The notes under the pieces were generated by a model that was not told where the DNA came from, made no database searches, and saw nothing but the letters and a program-made list of their open reading frames with translations. The position numbers and the translations under genes are program-made. From contig NZ_ATGG01000020.1 in assembly GCF_000413855.1 (NCBI RefSeq), positions 1 through 64,000 of the forward strand: a stretch of DNA of 64,000 nucleotides. The letters run 5' to 3'. Origin of the DNA: Acinetobacter gyllenbergii CIP 110306 = MTCC 11365. Its GTDB lineage: Bacteria; Pseudomonadota; Gammaproteobacteria; Pseudomonadales; Moraxellaceae. Shown here one piece after another: positions 1-9,489 of this stretch. Numbering within the stretch: the stretch's first letter is position 1; each line of letters begins with the position of its first letter.

Positions 1-20
1 GATAGATATATGTAATATAT

Positions 21-95
21 AGGGGCGTCGCCAAGTGGTAAGGCACCGGGTTTTGATCTCGGCATCCGTTGGTTCGAATCCAGCCGCCCCTGCCA
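21..95 (+). tRNA. tRNA-Gln (TTG), copy 1
   Basis: A 75-nt cloverleaf with encoded CCA end. The acceptor stem AGGGGCG pairs with CGCCCCT, the T-arm has GGTTCGAATCC, and the anticodon loop TTTTGAT puts TTG at 53-55, which reads Gln codons. It is the first of three identical copies in tandem before prs. Confidence 0.97.
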
Positions 96-113
96 TTACA
101 TATCATCGAATTT

Positions 114-188
114 AGGGGCGTCGCCAAGTGGTAAGGCACCGGGTTTTGATCTCGGCATCCGTTGGTTCGAATCCAGCCGCCCCTGCCA
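114..188 (+). tRNA. tRNA-Gln (TTG), copy 2
   Basis: Identical over all 75 nt to the copy at 21-95, including the encoded CCA. Only 18 nt separate it from copy 1, so the two are probably processed from one precursor. Confidence 0.97.
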
Positions 189-272
189 TATCTAAGACAG
201 ACTTGTTTTATATTGATATTTGATCAAATATATTGACATTATCCTGTAAAACTATTAAAGTTCTGCCGCATT

Positions 273-347
273 AGGGGCGTCGCCAAGTGGTAAGGCACCG
301 GGTTTTGATCTCGGCATCCGTTGGTTCGAATCCAGCCGCCCCTGCCA
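273..347 (+). tRNA. tRNA-Gln (TTG), copy 3
   Basis: Third identical 75-nt copy, 84 nt after copy 2 and 37 nt before prs. The longer AT-rich spacer before it could hold a separate promoter. No terminator is visible between it and prs, so the precursor may read into prs. Confidence 0.97.
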
Positions 348-384
348 TCCAAATTCATTATAAGCCAACCGCCAAGGGTGCTTC

Positions 385-1338
385 ATGCCCAATCTTGTCG
401 TTTTTAGTGGAAGTGCTCATCCACATTTCGCTCAAAAAGTCGTAAGCCATTTACACATTCCTTTAGGTGCTGCTTCTGTAAGCAAGTTCTCTGATGGTGA
501 AATTTCAGTAGAAATTACTGAAAATGTTCGTGGTAAAGACGTTTTTATCGTTCAGTCTACCTGTGCGCCTACCAATGATAACCTCATGGAAATCTTGGTC
601 ATGGCAGATGCTTTGCGTCGTGCAAGTGCTGGTCGTATCACTGCTGTCATTCCTTATTTCGGTTATGCACGTCAAGATCGCCGTCCGCGTTCTGCTCGTG
701 TACCAATTACAGCGAAAGTTGTTGCAGATATGCTCACAACCGTTGGAATTGACCGTGTGGTAATGATTGACCTACATGCAGACCAAATTCAAGGTTTCTT
801 CGATATCCCTGTTGACAACATTTACGGTACGCCAGCGTTATTGGCTGACTTACGTCAACAACAACATCATAACCTCGTGGTGGTTTCACCTGACGTTGGC
901 GGTGTTGTTCGTGCCCGTGCTGTTGCAAAACAAATGGGTGATATCGACTTAGCGATTATCGATAAACGTCGCCAAAAAGCAAATGAATCACAAGTGATGC
1001 ATTTGATTGGTGATGTAAAAGATCGTGACTGTGTCATCGTAGATGACATGGTGGATACAGCAGGTACGCTATGCAAAGCTGCGGATGCACTGAAACAATT
1101 TGGTGCTCGCCGTGTTGTTGCATATGCAACTCACCCTGTTCTATCAGGCAAAGCGATTGATAACCTTCGTAATTCTGTGATTGATGAATTGGTTGTTACA
1201 GACACCATTCCACTCTCAGATGAAGCATTGAGCTTAGGCAAAATTCGCCAAGTTTCTGTTGCTAGCATGGTTGCTGAAACAATTCGTCGTATCAATAACG
1301 AAGAATCTATTAGCGCAATGTTCGATAGTTATCTATAA
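385..1338 (+). CDS. prs: ribose-phosphate pyrophosphokinase
   Basis: Makes PRPP from ribose 5-phosphate and ATP in the cytoplasm, feeding purine, pyrimidine, histidine, tryptophan and NAD synthesis. The 317-aa length is normal for class I PRPP synthetases. Visible signatures are the family motif [16 protein letters not shown] and the PRPP-binding loop [12 protein letters not shown]. An AAGGG sits 6 nt before the ATG. It follows the tRNA-Gln cluster and precedes rplY and pth, the usual gammaproteobacterial order. A terminator lies 20 nt after the stop. Confidence 0.98.
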   Translation: MPNLVVFSGSAHPHFAQKVVSHLHIPLGAASVSKFSDGEISVEITENVRGKDVFIVQSTCAPTNDNLMEILVMADALRRASAGRITAVIPYFGYARQDRRPRSARVPITAKVVADMLTTVGIDRVVMIDLHADQIQGFFDIPVDNIYGTPALLADLRQQQHHNLVVVSPDVGGVVRARAVAKQMGDIDLAIIDKRRQKANESQVMHLIGDVKDRDCVIVDDMVDTAGTLCKAADALKQFGARRVVAYATHPVLSGKAIDNLRNSVIDELVVTDTIPLSDEALSLGKIRQVSVASMVAETIRRINNEESISAMFDSYL

Positions 1339-1357
1339 TAGCCCAGCTTTTTTTCTT

Positions 1358-1382
1358 AAACCCTAGCTCGCTAGGGTTTTTC
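1358..1382 (+). terminator. intrinsic terminator after prs
   Basis: Stem AAACCCTAG / CTAGGGTTT with loop CTCG, followed by a T run. It separates prs from rplY. Confidence 0.85.
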
Positions 1383-1435
1383 TATCACTAAACTGGTCGC
1401 AAGTTTAGTTCATTAAACTCAATGAGGATATGCCC

Positions 1436-1732
1436 ATGGCAAACTTCGTATTAAACGCTCAAGCACGTGAAGTAGCACAACAAGGGAAAGGTTCGAGCCG
1501 CCGCCTTCGTCATGCAGCACAAATTCCAGCAATCATCTACGGTGGTAGCGCTGAGCCTGTAACCATTACTTTAGAGCTTCGTGAAATCGTTAAAGCTTTA
1601 GAAAACAACGCTTTCTTCGAAGAAGTAATCGAAATCAAAATCGGTGACAAAGTTGAAAACGTTAAAATCCAAGCGTTACAACGTCACCCAGCTAAAAACA
1701 CGCCTATGCACGCTGACTTCAAACGCGCATAA
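1436..1732 (+). CDS. rplY: 50S ribosomal protein L25, short form
   Basis: Binds 5S rRNA in the large subunit. The 98-aa protein begins MANFVLNAQARE and is the single-domain L25 type without the C-terminal CTC domain. The frame also has an ATG at 1430, but GAGG at 1424-1427 lies only 2 nt before that one and 8 nt before the ATG at 1436, so the second ATG is chosen. The gene stands between the prs terminator and pth, and pth follows after 19 nt, probably in one transcript. Confidence 0.95.
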   Translation: MANFVLNAQAREVAQQGKGSSRRLRHAAQIPAIIYGGSAEPVTITLELREIVKALENNAFFEEVIEIKIGDKVENVKIQALQRHPAKNTPMHADFKRA

Positions 1733-1751
1733 GTGTTAAAGGCATAAATTA

Positions 1752-2333
1752 GTGTCAAATATTTCGCTAATTGTTGGTTTGGGCAATCCTGGAAAGGAAT
1801 ATGCCCAAACCCGCCATAATGCAGGCTTCTGGTTCGTTGAACAGCTTGCAGATCGTTATGGCATCTCTTTAAAAGCTGATCCTAAGTTTCATGGATACAG
1901 CGGTCGTGGCCAAATCGAAGGTCATGATGTCCGTTTATTACTCCCTACCACTTTTATGAACCGTTCTGGTCAAAGTGTTGTCCCTTTCGCAAAATTTTAT
2001 CAAGTTGCACCTGAAGCAATCCTGATCGCGCATGATGAACTGGATATGAATCCTGGCATTATTCGTTTGAAAACAGGTGGCGGACACGGTGGACACAATG
2101 GTCTCCGCGATATCGTCCCGCATATCGGTGCTAATTTCCATCGTCTACGTATTGGAATTGGACATCCGGGTGCCAAAGAACGCGTTTCTGGTCATGTGCT
2201 TGGTAAAGCACCTAGCAGTGAACAAGGCTTAATGGATGCAGCCATTGACCATGCCCTATCTCAAGTGAAAATGCTTGTTGGTGGACAAGTGTCTCAGGCA
2301 ATGAATCAAATTAACGCTTACAAACCCGCTTAA
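1752..2333 (+). CDS. pth: peptidyl-tRNA hydrolase
   Basis: Releases tRNA from prematurely dropped peptidyl-tRNA. The 193-aa protein shows the family pattern: GLGNPG near residue 9 (substrate-binding Asn), TRHNAG with the catalytic His near residue 22, and the GGGHGGHNGL stretch around residue 107. The start is GTG at 1752, since the glycine-rich first strand begins only six residues later and no ATG is available. It directly follows rplY. Confidence 0.96.
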   Translation: MSNISLIVGLGNPGKEYAQTRHNAGFWFVEQLADRYGISLKADPKFHGYSGRGQIEGHDVRLLLPTTFMNRSGQSVVPFAKFYQVAPEAILIAHDELDMNPGIIRLKTGGGHGGHNGLRDIVPHIGANFHRLRIGIGHPGAKERVSGHVLGKAPSSEQGLMDAAIDHALSQVKMLVGGQVSQAMNQINAYKPA

Positions 2334-2472
2334 ACTGAATTGTTGATCAATCCCGCTTGCCATATTGCATTTTTAAGCGCAAAATGCGCATCAAACCGCC
2401 TATAGCCCGCGGAAAACGTGACAAGTCAACCATAAGATAATCATCTTAGGTCTTACTCAGGAGACGCTAGCC

Positions 2473-2853
2473 ATGCTATCTCGTTTATTAAAATGTAAAA
2501 TTCACCGTGCAGTTGTGACTCATGCAGAGCTTCATTATGAAGGTTCTTGTGCAATTGATGGCGTATTAATGGACTTAGCAGGGATTCGTGAATACGAAGA
2601 AATCCACGTATGGAACGTCACTAACGGCAAACGTTTCACCACGTATGCAATCCGTGGTGAAGATGACTCAGGTATTATTTCAGTGAATGGTGGCGCAGCA
2701 CACCAAGCTGATGTTGGTGATTTAGTGATTATTGCAACTTTCGGCGATTTTACCGAAGTCGAAGCCAATCTTCACAAACCACGTTTAGTTTATGCAAACC
2801 CAGACAATACAGTGAACCACACTGCAAACTGTATTCCTGTACAAATTGCATAA
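2473..2853 (+). CDS. panD: aspartate 1-decarboxylase proenzyme
   Basis: Decarboxylates L-aspartate to beta-alanine for pantothenate and CoA. The 126-aa length is standard. The self-cleavage site Gly24-Ser25 (YEGSC) that creates the pyruvoyl group is intact, as are Lys9, Arg54 and Tyr58. A good GGAG precedes the ATG. It is monocistronic, with a strong terminator after it. The 139-bp gap before it shows no clear gene. Confidence 0.97.
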   Translation: MLSRLLKCKIHRAVVTHAELHYEGSCAIDGVLMDLAGIREYEEIHVWNVTNGKRFTTYAIRGEDDSGIISVNGGAAHQADVGDLVIIATFGDFTEVEANLHKPRLVYANPDNTVNHTANCIPVQIA

Positions 2854-2870
2854 GCCATAAAAGATTCCTA

Positions 2871-2903
2871 AAAAGCCATGAGCCACAGCTCATGGCTTTT
2901 TTA
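2871..2903 (+). terminator. intrinsic terminator after panD
   Basis: A 13-bp perfect stem (AAAAGCCATGAGC and its complement) with loop CACA, then a T run. Confidence 0.92.
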
Positions 2904-3034
2904 TTGCATGAATACAACCCACTCATGCACTTGAACAAAAATACAAAAACACTGAAAAATAAGGCCAAGTTTTACGCAAGCAAACTTGTAAAATTGCACT
3001 AAAATTTGTTCAATAAAAAGACAATAAAGATAAT

Positions 3035-4834
3035 TTGAACAATATGGATATTATTAATATTTTAAGTAAAGTTAGCCTCTTTGCTGATCTAGATCATGCG
3101 ATACTTGAAACATTACTTCCGTTTTGCCATATACGTCATCTGCAAACGGGACAACAACTCTATTGCGCCCATGACATTGCCGATCATGTCTATATTGTTG
3201 CCTATGGGCGTGTCAAACTCACCAGCACAACAGGATTACTGACCTATTATGGTCGTCATGAACTTGTCGGTGAAACTGGCGTGATTTCCAATCAGCCTCA
3301 TCATTGCACAGTCAATGCTGTTCGGGATACAGCGCTTATTGGAATTCCACAGCAGCAATTTTTGGATTTTATTCACCTACACCCCAAAGTCCTATTCGCT
3401 TTATCTCGGCTGATTATCAACCGCTCCCAGCCTGATCAACAGCATTGCCATGTGATGGGAAGCAGTCGCACACTTTCAGTCATTCCTGTCTCCGCTCATA
3501 TTCCCGCCGCCCATTTGGCAGAAAAACTGACTGAACATTTACAGCGCTGGCCGCATGTGCGTTTGGTGACTGCAGCACATATTGATGCCCTGTTTGGGAC
3601 AGATTTCAGCCAAACCCCATTGGATTATAGCCCTGAGGATTTACAACTGAGACAATGGCTTGCCAGCTTAGAAGAAAAACATTGCTATGTCCTTTATGCT
3701 GCCGATAACAGTGAAGATGAATGGTCAAAACGCTGTTTACATCAGGCAGATCGGATTCTGATTCTGGCAGAAGCCAATCAAACCCCGACCCAAACCCCAC
3801 TCTCGCACGTCCTCAGCCAACATGACTGGCAAAGCCCAATTGAATTGGTCTTACTGCGTTCCGAAGGTGATCCTTCACCGCACACCCTGATCTGGAAACA
3901 GCTCTATCATGCTCGTGCCCATTACTTTGTCCATCCTTGGGCACAGAATGATATCTGTGCGGTAGCACGACAGATTTCCAGTCAAGGGGTGGGTTTGGTT
4001 CTTGGCGGCGGCGGTGCACGCGGCTTCGCCCATATCGGCTTGATCCGTGCCTTGGAACAACTGCATATCCCGATTGATATTGTCGGTGGTACCAGTATGG
4101 GAGCTTTTGTCGCGGCGCTAGTGGCCTGTGGTTTTGACAGTGTCGAAATGACGCATATTGCCTATGAGACTTTTGTGGCGCGTAATTATCTCAATGATTA
4201 CACCATGCCACGGGTTTCCCTCATTCGGGGACAACGTTTCCACAGTCGTCTGCATGCCATCTTTGGAAGTCGCAGAATTGAAGAGCTCAGACAGACCTAT
4301 TACTGTATTTCAACCAACCTTACTACAGGTCAAGCCGTGATTCATGATCAAGGTGAACTGGCGACTTGGGTCGGTACCAGTATGAGTGTGCCGGGTGTTG
4401 CACCACCCGTCGCTTGGCATGAAAATCTGCTCTGCGATGGCGGCGTGATTAACAACCTCCCCACAGATGTCATGCAAAACCTAGAAAGAGGGACCATAAT
4501 TGCCAGTAATGTCAGCCTGCACGATGACATTCGAGTTCCTGGAATTGGCTTGGAAGAACCAGATCAGAGCGCCCTGCTTAACTGGAATAAAATTATTAAA
4601 GATAAACTGTTGCACGCACCACGACTGGCAGAAATCTTGATGCGTACCGCGACTCTTGCCAGTGATACCATGATCCAAACAGCTGCAATTGAGCGGGCAA
4701 ATTTACATGTTCGCATGCCGATCGAAGGCATCGGGATGTTTGATTGGCATAAACTGGATGAATTGGTTGAGCTTGGCTATAACCACGCCATTGAGATGTT
4801 GTTACCCATTCGCGAAACATTGCCTAATGCATAA
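3035..4834 (+). CDS. patatin-like phospholipase with N-terminal cyclic-nucleotide-binding domain
   Basis: A 599-aa protein of the NTE/RssA-like lysophospholipase type, predicted to hydrolyse (lyso)phospholipids. Residues 1-130 resemble a cNMP-binding (CAP_ED) fold. A linker domain follows, and the patatin domain starts near 318: oxyanion glycine loop GGGGARG at 324-330, nucleophile Ser354 in GTSMG, and catalytic Asp468 in DGG. The Ser-Asp dyad is therefore complete. The frame opens with TTG at 3035, and an in-frame ATG lies at 3044; neither has a strong Shine-Dalgarno, so the start is uncertain by three codons. It converges on the hypothetical operon that ends at 4850. Substrate and ligand are unknown. 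Confidence 0.88.
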   Translation: MNNMDIINILSKVSLFADLDHAILETLLPFCHIRHLQTGQQLYCAHDIADHVYIVAYGRVKLTSTTGLLTYYGRHELVGETGVISNQPHHCTVNAVRDTALIGIPQQQFLDFIHLHPKVLFALSRLIINRSQPDQQHCHVMGSSRTLSVIPVSAHIPAAHLAEKLTEHLQRWPHVRLVTAAHIDALFGTDFSQTPLDYSPEDLQLRQWLASLEEKHCYVLYAADNSEDEWSKRCLHQADRILILAEANQTPTQTPLSHVLSQHDWQSPIELVLLRSEGDPSPHTLIWKQLYHARAHYFVHPWAQNDICAVARQISSQGVGLVLGGGGARGFAHIGLIRALEQLHIPIDIVGGTSMGAFVAALVACGFDSVEMTHIAYETFVARNYLNDYTMPRVSLIRGQRFHSRLHAIFGSRRIEELRQTYYCISTNLTTGQAVIHDQGELATWVGTSMSVPGVAPPVAWHENLLCDGGVINNLPTDVMQNLERGTIIASNVSLHDDIRVPGIGLEEPDQSALLNWNKIIKDKLLHAPRLAEILMRTATLASDTMIQTAAIERANLHVRMPIEGIGMFDWHKLDELVELGYNHAIEMLLPIRETLPNA

Positions 4835-4849
4835 AGCCACTAGATTGAA

Positions 4850-6031
4850 CTATGACAACTGTACAGACCGAATCTGATAACGATCTAGTAAAATATCTAA
4901 ATAGTGATAGGTTTCCGGATCTAATTGCTGCATATAACCATCTAGAATTCGGTGGCATTGTTGCTGCTTTGCAACAGGCATGCGACGCATGATGTCAAAA
5001 GTCACCTCCCATTGTGAGCGCAATAATGAAGCATAAGCAATATGATGCAGGACTTGCTCATCAATTTGTGCAATCGCGGTTGCAACGACATCTCTAGCCT
5101 CATCTTGCATATAATTCACAATCACCAACATATCGGTCCATAAATCGCAACGATCAGCTGCCTCGACGATACTCTGAATAATCTCTACCTGTCTCAATGC
5201 AGGCAAATTGGCTACGAAACGCTGTGCTTGTGCCGACAGGCAAGCAACCACAGGTAACATATCTTCCCACAACTGATCTTCCTGTGTGGCTTGAATAATG
5301 GCATTGACCACAGGCTCGCCTTGCAAAACTGCTAAATCGCCCAACTCCTGCTTCAGCCCATAACTGATATAACTCATCAAGGCCAAAACTTTGGGCCAAA
5401 CTAAGCGCTGTGCTGGATCACCAATAATCAATAAGGCTTTCTCAATCCGCTGTTTGGGCAATACATGTACCAAATGGTCGATTTGCTCACGTGACTCGAT
5501 AAAAAAAGCAATCTCTAACAGATCACTTTCACTCTCAACGACTTGCGCCACATCTTGTAGAACTACATCAGACAACATACTGACAAAGCGACCTATCGTG
5601 ACAAAATCACGTTGTTCCAGTAGAACTTTGGTGATGTCTGTAATCTGATGGGTGGTGAGATAGCCCAATAACTCTCTTGCCAAGCGTGGGTCTAAATACA
5701 CTGAAATTGCTGCAACCGTTTTAGCAGGCAGATGCTTTACGATGCGATAAGAACTTTCTGTCGATAAATACACCGCAATTTGAGCCACGATAAAGGGTTC
5801 TAAAAAATGCTTCACCATAAACACACTAATCCAGCGCGGTAACCAATTCACCCATGCAGCCAAATAACGGAAACGCTTTTTTTGCTGATTTTGTAATCGC
5901 TCTAATATGGCAAAACGGAATTGTCTTAAACTTTCTGGTGCCAAGGGCTGCATAAAAGCCAATTCAGCTTCGGTAACCTTCAAAATACGCGCCAATTTAA
6001 TAATCTCTGCCTGTACCGCAAGTCGAGTCAT
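4850..6031 (-). CDS. conserved hypothetical protein, all-helical, 393 aa
   Basis: Function not recognised. The protein looks almost entirely helical, with degenerate repeats in which short helices carry patterns such as LPAKTVAAISVYLDPRLARE and LPKQRIEKALLIIGDPAQ. These recall helical-repeat scaffolds, for example the superhelical N-domain of MgtE, but no transporter domain follows. A hydrophobic stretch near residues 60-85 (WVNWLPRWISVFMVKHFLEP) is amphipathic rather than a clear membrane helix. GGGAG lies 7 nt before the ATG. It is the second gene of an operon with the 68-aa gene at 6043. Confidence 0.75.
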   Translation of the reverse strand: MTRLAVQAEIIKLARILKVTEAELAFMQPLAPESLRQFRFAILERLQNQQKKRFRYLAAWVNWLPRWISVFMVKHFLEPFIVAQIAVYLSTESSYRIVKHLPAKTVAAISVYLDPRLARELLGYLTTHQITDITKVLLEQRDFVTIGRFVSMLSDVVLQDVAQVVESESDLLEIAFFIESREQIDHLVHVLPKQRIEKALLIIGDPAQRLVWPKVLALMSYISYGLKQELGDLAVLQGEPVVNAIIQATQEDQLWEDMLPVVACLSAQAQRFVANLPALRQVEIIQSIVEAADRCDLWTDMLVIVNYMQDEARDVVATAIAQIDEQVLHHIAYASLLRSQWEVTFDIMRRMPVAKQQQCHRILDGYMQQLDPETYHYLDILLDRYQIRSVQLS

Positions 6032-6042
6032 GGCTGCACTCC

Positions 6043-6249
6043 CTATGCTTTATCTCGAAACAGCCAGCGTAGAAAAAAAGGCGTTTGATACAAGCTCTGA
6101 TCCATTTTCTGATCTTCATTCGCTAAGGTATGTTGTAATTGTTGATTAAGCCATGCCAAATCCTGTTGGGTGAGCTGAGAAAATGCTTTAAGACTCATCA
6201 CAGGCCGATGTAATTGTTGTGCTAATTGTTCCAACTCGGATTTCTCCAT
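6043..6249 (-). CDS. small hypothetical protein, 68 aa
   Basis: Function not recognised. A short, Gln/Leu-rich, helical protein beginning MEKSELEQLAQQL and ending with a hydrophobic then basic tail (FFLRWLFRDKA). A strong ribosome binding site (GGAGGGTT, read on the minus strand at 6256-6262) supports it as a real gene. It lies 11 nt upstream of the 393-aa gene, so the two are probably co-transcribed and may work together. Confidence 0.72.
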   Translation of the reverse strand: MEKSELEQLAQQLHRPVMSLKAFSQLTQQDLAWLNQQLQHTLANEDQKMDQSLYQTPFFLRWLFRDKA

Positions 6250-6397
6250 CCTTAAACCCTCCGCATTATTGTTGTTTTATCTTTCGAGTGTATGCTCAAT
6301 TTAAATCGATTACCAGTTTCACCAATAAATAGAAAAACATGAACAAGTTCTCAGCTTATTTTTTCATTTTTATAGAACGATTCATTCTATAAAAAAC

Positions 6398-6428
6398 TTG
6401 CCTTTTCTCATAAAAATCTGGCTATAAT
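6398..6428 (+). promoter_or_regulatory. candidate sigma-70 promoter of the ribB riboswitch transcript
   Basis: TATAAT at 6423-6428, with TTGCCT at 6398-6403 as a possible -35 at a long 19-bp spacing. It sits 10 nt before the first conserved base of the FMN riboswitch, where a leader promoter is expected. The -10 is convincing, the -35 less so. Confidence 0.6.
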
Positions 6429-6438
6429 CAAGACACAT

Positions 6439-6590
6439 CGCTTCAGGGCGGGGTGTAATTCCCCACCGGTGGTAAGTTAGGCATCACATTGCAATGACCT
6501 AATCAGCCCACGAGCCTGTATATATATTTATATATACTCGCAGATTTGGTGAGAAACCAAAGCCGACGGTATAGTCCGGATGAAAGAAGA
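6439..6590 (+). promoter_or_regulatory. FMN riboswitch (RFN element)
   Basis: Conserved RFN blocks are in order: CTTCAGGGCGGGGTG near the start, CCCCACCGGTGGTAAG, then AATCAGCCCACGAGC, an extended AT-rich variable stem, GAGAAACCAAAGCCGACGGT, and ATAGTCCGGATGAAAG at the end. It binds FMN and turns down the riboflavin gene downstream. The next gene is ribB, the usual single target in gammaproteobacteria. Confidence 0.96.
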
Positions 6591-6596
6591 CGAAAC

Positions 6597-6628
6597 CACC
6601 GAAACACGCTTTTTGCGTTGTTTTGGTG
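6597..6628 (+). promoter_or_regulatory. candidate expression-platform hairpin of the FMN riboswitch
   Basis: CACCGAAACACGC (6597-6609) pairs imperfectly with GCGTTGTTTTGGTG (6615-6628) just after the aptamer. A T run follows only at 6636-6642, so it is not a textbook terminator. The ribB Shine-Dalgarno lies about 50 nt farther on. Confidence 0.45.
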
Positions 6629-6693
6629 TACGCTTATTTTTTACATCAGTCCTGAAATGTTCAACCGTATCCTATTTACGAGAGCGTTTCATT

Positions 6694-7353
6694 ATGTCTA
6701 GTTTAATTCAACCCGAACTGTTCTTCTCAGCCCTTTCTCCCGCTGAGCAACGTATTCAACAAGCTTTAGAAGATATCCGCCAAGGCAAGCCCGTATTGGT
6801 AATGGATGACTTCGATCGTGAGAATGAAGCAGATTTGATTATTGCTGCCGAAACACTGACTGTTGAAACGATGGCACAAATGATTCGAGATGGCTCGGGT
6901 ATTGTCTGTTTATGCCTAACCGAAGCCTTGGCTGACCATTTAGAACTTCCACCCATGGTGATCGATAATTCTAGTCAGTTTAAAACCGCATTTACCGTGA
7001 CCATTGAAGCGGCACGAGGCGTGACCACAGGCGTGTCTGCTAAAGACCGTGTCACCACTGTTTTGGCAGCCACCAAAGAAGGTGCTGTGGCGAGTGATCT
7101 CAGTCGTCCAGGTCATGTATTCCCTTTACGCGCACGTGAAGGCGGTGTGCTAAGTCGCCGCGGTCATACTGAAGGGACTGTTGATTTAGCACGTCTGGCA
7201 GGTTTAAAACCATCTGGGGTACTGTGTGAATTGACCAATCCTGATGGCTCAATGGCTTCAGGGATTCAAGTGCTTGCTTATGCACAAACACATAACTTAA
7301 CTGTGATTAGCATCGAAGAATTGGTGCAATACCGCTTAAAACACAATGTCTGA
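6694..7353 (+). CDS. ribB: 3,4-dihydroxy-2-butanone 4-phosphate synthase
   Basis: Converts ribulose 5-phosphate to the four-carbon precursor of riboflavin. The protein is 219 aa, monofunctional, with no GTP cyclohydrolase II domain. Visible signatures are [27 protein letters not shown] and [16 protein letters not shown]. The open frame runs upstream into the riboswitch, but the ATG at 6694, with GAGAG about 9 nt before it, gives the family start (MSSLIQPE). It is expressed from the FMN riboswitch leader and ends at a two-way terminator. Confidence 0.96.
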   Translation: MSSLIQPELFFSALSPAEQRIQQALEDIRQGKPVLVMDDFDRENEADLIIAAETLTVETMAQMIRDGSGIVCLCLTEALADHLELPPMVIDNSSQFKTAFTVTIEAARGVTTGVSAKDRVTTVLAATKEGAVASDLSRPGHVFPLRAREGGVLSRRGHTEGTVDLARLAGLKPSGVLCELTNPDGSMASGIQVLAYAQTHNLTVISIEELVQYRLKHNV

Positions 7354-7361
7354 TTAGATAC

Positions 7362-7390
7362 AAAAAAGCCTCGAATTATCGAGGCTTTTT
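7362..7390. terminator. bidirectional terminator between ribB and the HAD gene
   Basis: Stem GCCTCGA / TCGAGGC with loop ATTA, flanked by an A run on the left and a T run on the right, so it can end both the ribB transcript and the convergent one. Confidence 0.92.
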
Positions 7391-7400
7391 ACAATTCGTT

Positions 7401-8075
7401 TTATGAAACTTTTCGTTCTGCGTTCAGTTCAGCCACTGTTTCAATGAGCTGACTAAACTGTGAAATTTGCGTCACTGGCTGCGCCTGTGCCAACTCTTCT
7501 GCTCGACCATAGCCATAATTGACCGCAATGGTTTCAATGCCATTGGCACGCGCACCAATAATGTCATATTGGCGGTCCCCCACCATGATACAGTGCTGAG
7601 CATCCAATTGCTGTTGTTCAAGAATATAAGCGATTAAATCCGCCTTGTTAGTTCTCTCACCAGTCAACTCACTGCCATACATCTCGGTAAAATATTGATC
7701 CAACTGGAAATGAGCTAAAATTTTCTTGGCGTAGATAATTGGTTTAGCCGTTGCCAAGAACAAAGCATAGCCCTGCGCCTGCAACTGTTGCAAAGTATCC
7801 ACCACGGTTGGATATACTTCATTTTCAAATAAACCTGTCACCGAAAAACGTTCTCGATAGGCAAGTAACGCTTGCTCAGCAAAGTCATCATCCTGAGTAT
7901 TGAGTAATTTTGCCAAAGATGCTTTGAGGGGTGGCCCAATGGTCCAATCCAGATCTACATCATCAGCGACAGGTTGGCCTAATTTTTCTAGCGCAAAACG
8001 AATTGAACCATGAATCCCTGTTTTAGGATCGGTTAAGGTTCCATCCAAATCGATGAGAATATTTTTGATCGTCAT
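7401..8075 (-). CDS. HAD-family phosphatase (Gph-like)
   Basis: A 224-aa haloacid dehalogenase subfamily IA hydrolase, probably a phosphoglycolate-type or nucleotide phosphatase. Motif I DLDGT has nucleophile Asp9 and acid-base Asp11, motif II is TAKP, the motif III Lys lies in TNKADL, and motif IV is GDRQYD. A helical cap lies between motifs I and II. The substrate cannot be fixed from sequence: YQYKIT-type phosphoglycolate phosphatases and 5'-nucleotidases look alike here. It is divergent from thiD and convergent with ribB. Confidence 0.85.
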   Translation of the reverse strand: MTIKNILIDLDGTLTDPKTGIHGSIRFALEKLGQPVADDVDLDWTIGPPLKASLAKLLNTQDDDFAEQALLAYRERFSVTGLFENEVYPTVVDTLQQLQAQGYALFLATAKPIIYAKKILAHFQLDQYFTEMYGSELTGERTNKADLIAYILEQQQLDAQHCIMVGDRQYDIIGARANGIETIAVNYGYGRAEELAQAQPVTQISQFSQLIETVAELNAERKVS

Positions 8076-8156
8076 TCGTTCAATCTCTTGCAGTCTTACA
8101 CAACAGAGTCGAGAGTTTCTCGAAACTTCCCTATACTACCGTAGATTGAAGAATAA

Positions 8157-8936
<780 letters not shown>

Positions 8937-8976
8937 CCTGTGTCATGAACAATAAACTTTCGAATCTAAGTTCAAT

Positions 8977-9003
8977 AAAAAAGGCGCATCTCGCGCCTTT
9001 TTT
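8977..9003. terminator. bidirectional terminator between thiD and kbp
   Basis: AAAAAAGGCGC, loop ATCTC, then GCGCC and a T run. A and T runs on both sides serve both convergent genes. Confidence 0.9.
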
Positions 9004-9015
9004 AGTCTCCACAGA

Positions 9016-9489
9016 TTATTGTGGAATACGCAGTACTTGACCAGGGAAAATGTCATCTGCATTTTTAAGTAATGGTCGATTGGCTTCAAAAATTTTATTG
9101 TATTGGTTTGGATCACCATAATATTCTTTCGAAATCTTCGACAGATTGTCTCCTGATTTCACCGTATAGAATTTACTTTCTGGCTCAGGTGTTTCGACTG
9201 TCATTTGATCATCCACTTGTGCAACATGATCAATATTTCCGACAGCAAGTACAATCTTCTCTTTATCGGCCTGACTCTTCACTTGCCCCTTAATGGTTGC
9301 CGTATCGGTATTACCGTTATACGTCACCGATAAGCCATCTACCCCAAGACCTAAACTTTTGATCAAACCTAATAATTTATTTGCAATCTCTTGAGCTGAG
9401 GGTTCAGCTGGTGTTGCTGGCGCAGCTTGAGGCTCTGCAGGCGCTGTATTTTTCTTACCAATACCTTTAACAAAATCAAAAAGACCCAT
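9016..9489 (-). CDS. kbp: BON and LysM domain protein, Kbp/YgaU-like potassium-binding protein
   Basis: A 157-aa protein with the layout of E. coli Kbp (YgaU), a cytoplasmic K+-binding protein. It has a short N-terminus MGLFDFVKGIGKK, a BON domain over about residues 35-95, and a C-terminal LysM domain over about 107-157 (FYTVKSGDNLSKISKEYYG to PGQVLRIPQ). No signal peptide is present. The frame could start ten codons earlier, but GAGGAAA lies just before the ATG at 9489, which also matches the family start. A low-complexity Ala/Pro linker (residues 15-30) replaces part of the E. coli N-terminal region. Confidence 0.87.
   Translation of the reverse strand: MGLFDFVKGIGKKNTAPAEPQAAPATPAEPSAQEIANKLLGLIKSLGLGVDGLSVTYNGNTDTATIKGQVKSQADKEKIVLAVGNIDHVAQVDDQMTVETPEPESKFYTVKSGDNLSKISKEYYGDPNQYNKIFEANRPLLKNADDIFPGQVLRIPQ

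Noticed and set aside
4850-6031. Magnesium transporter MgtE
   Set aside because: The helical repeats recall its N-domain, but there is no CBS or transmembrane domain.
6580-6693. N-terminal extension of RibB into the riboswitch
   Set aside because: It would translate the aptamer's last stem; the ATG at 6694 has a ribosome binding site and gives the family start.
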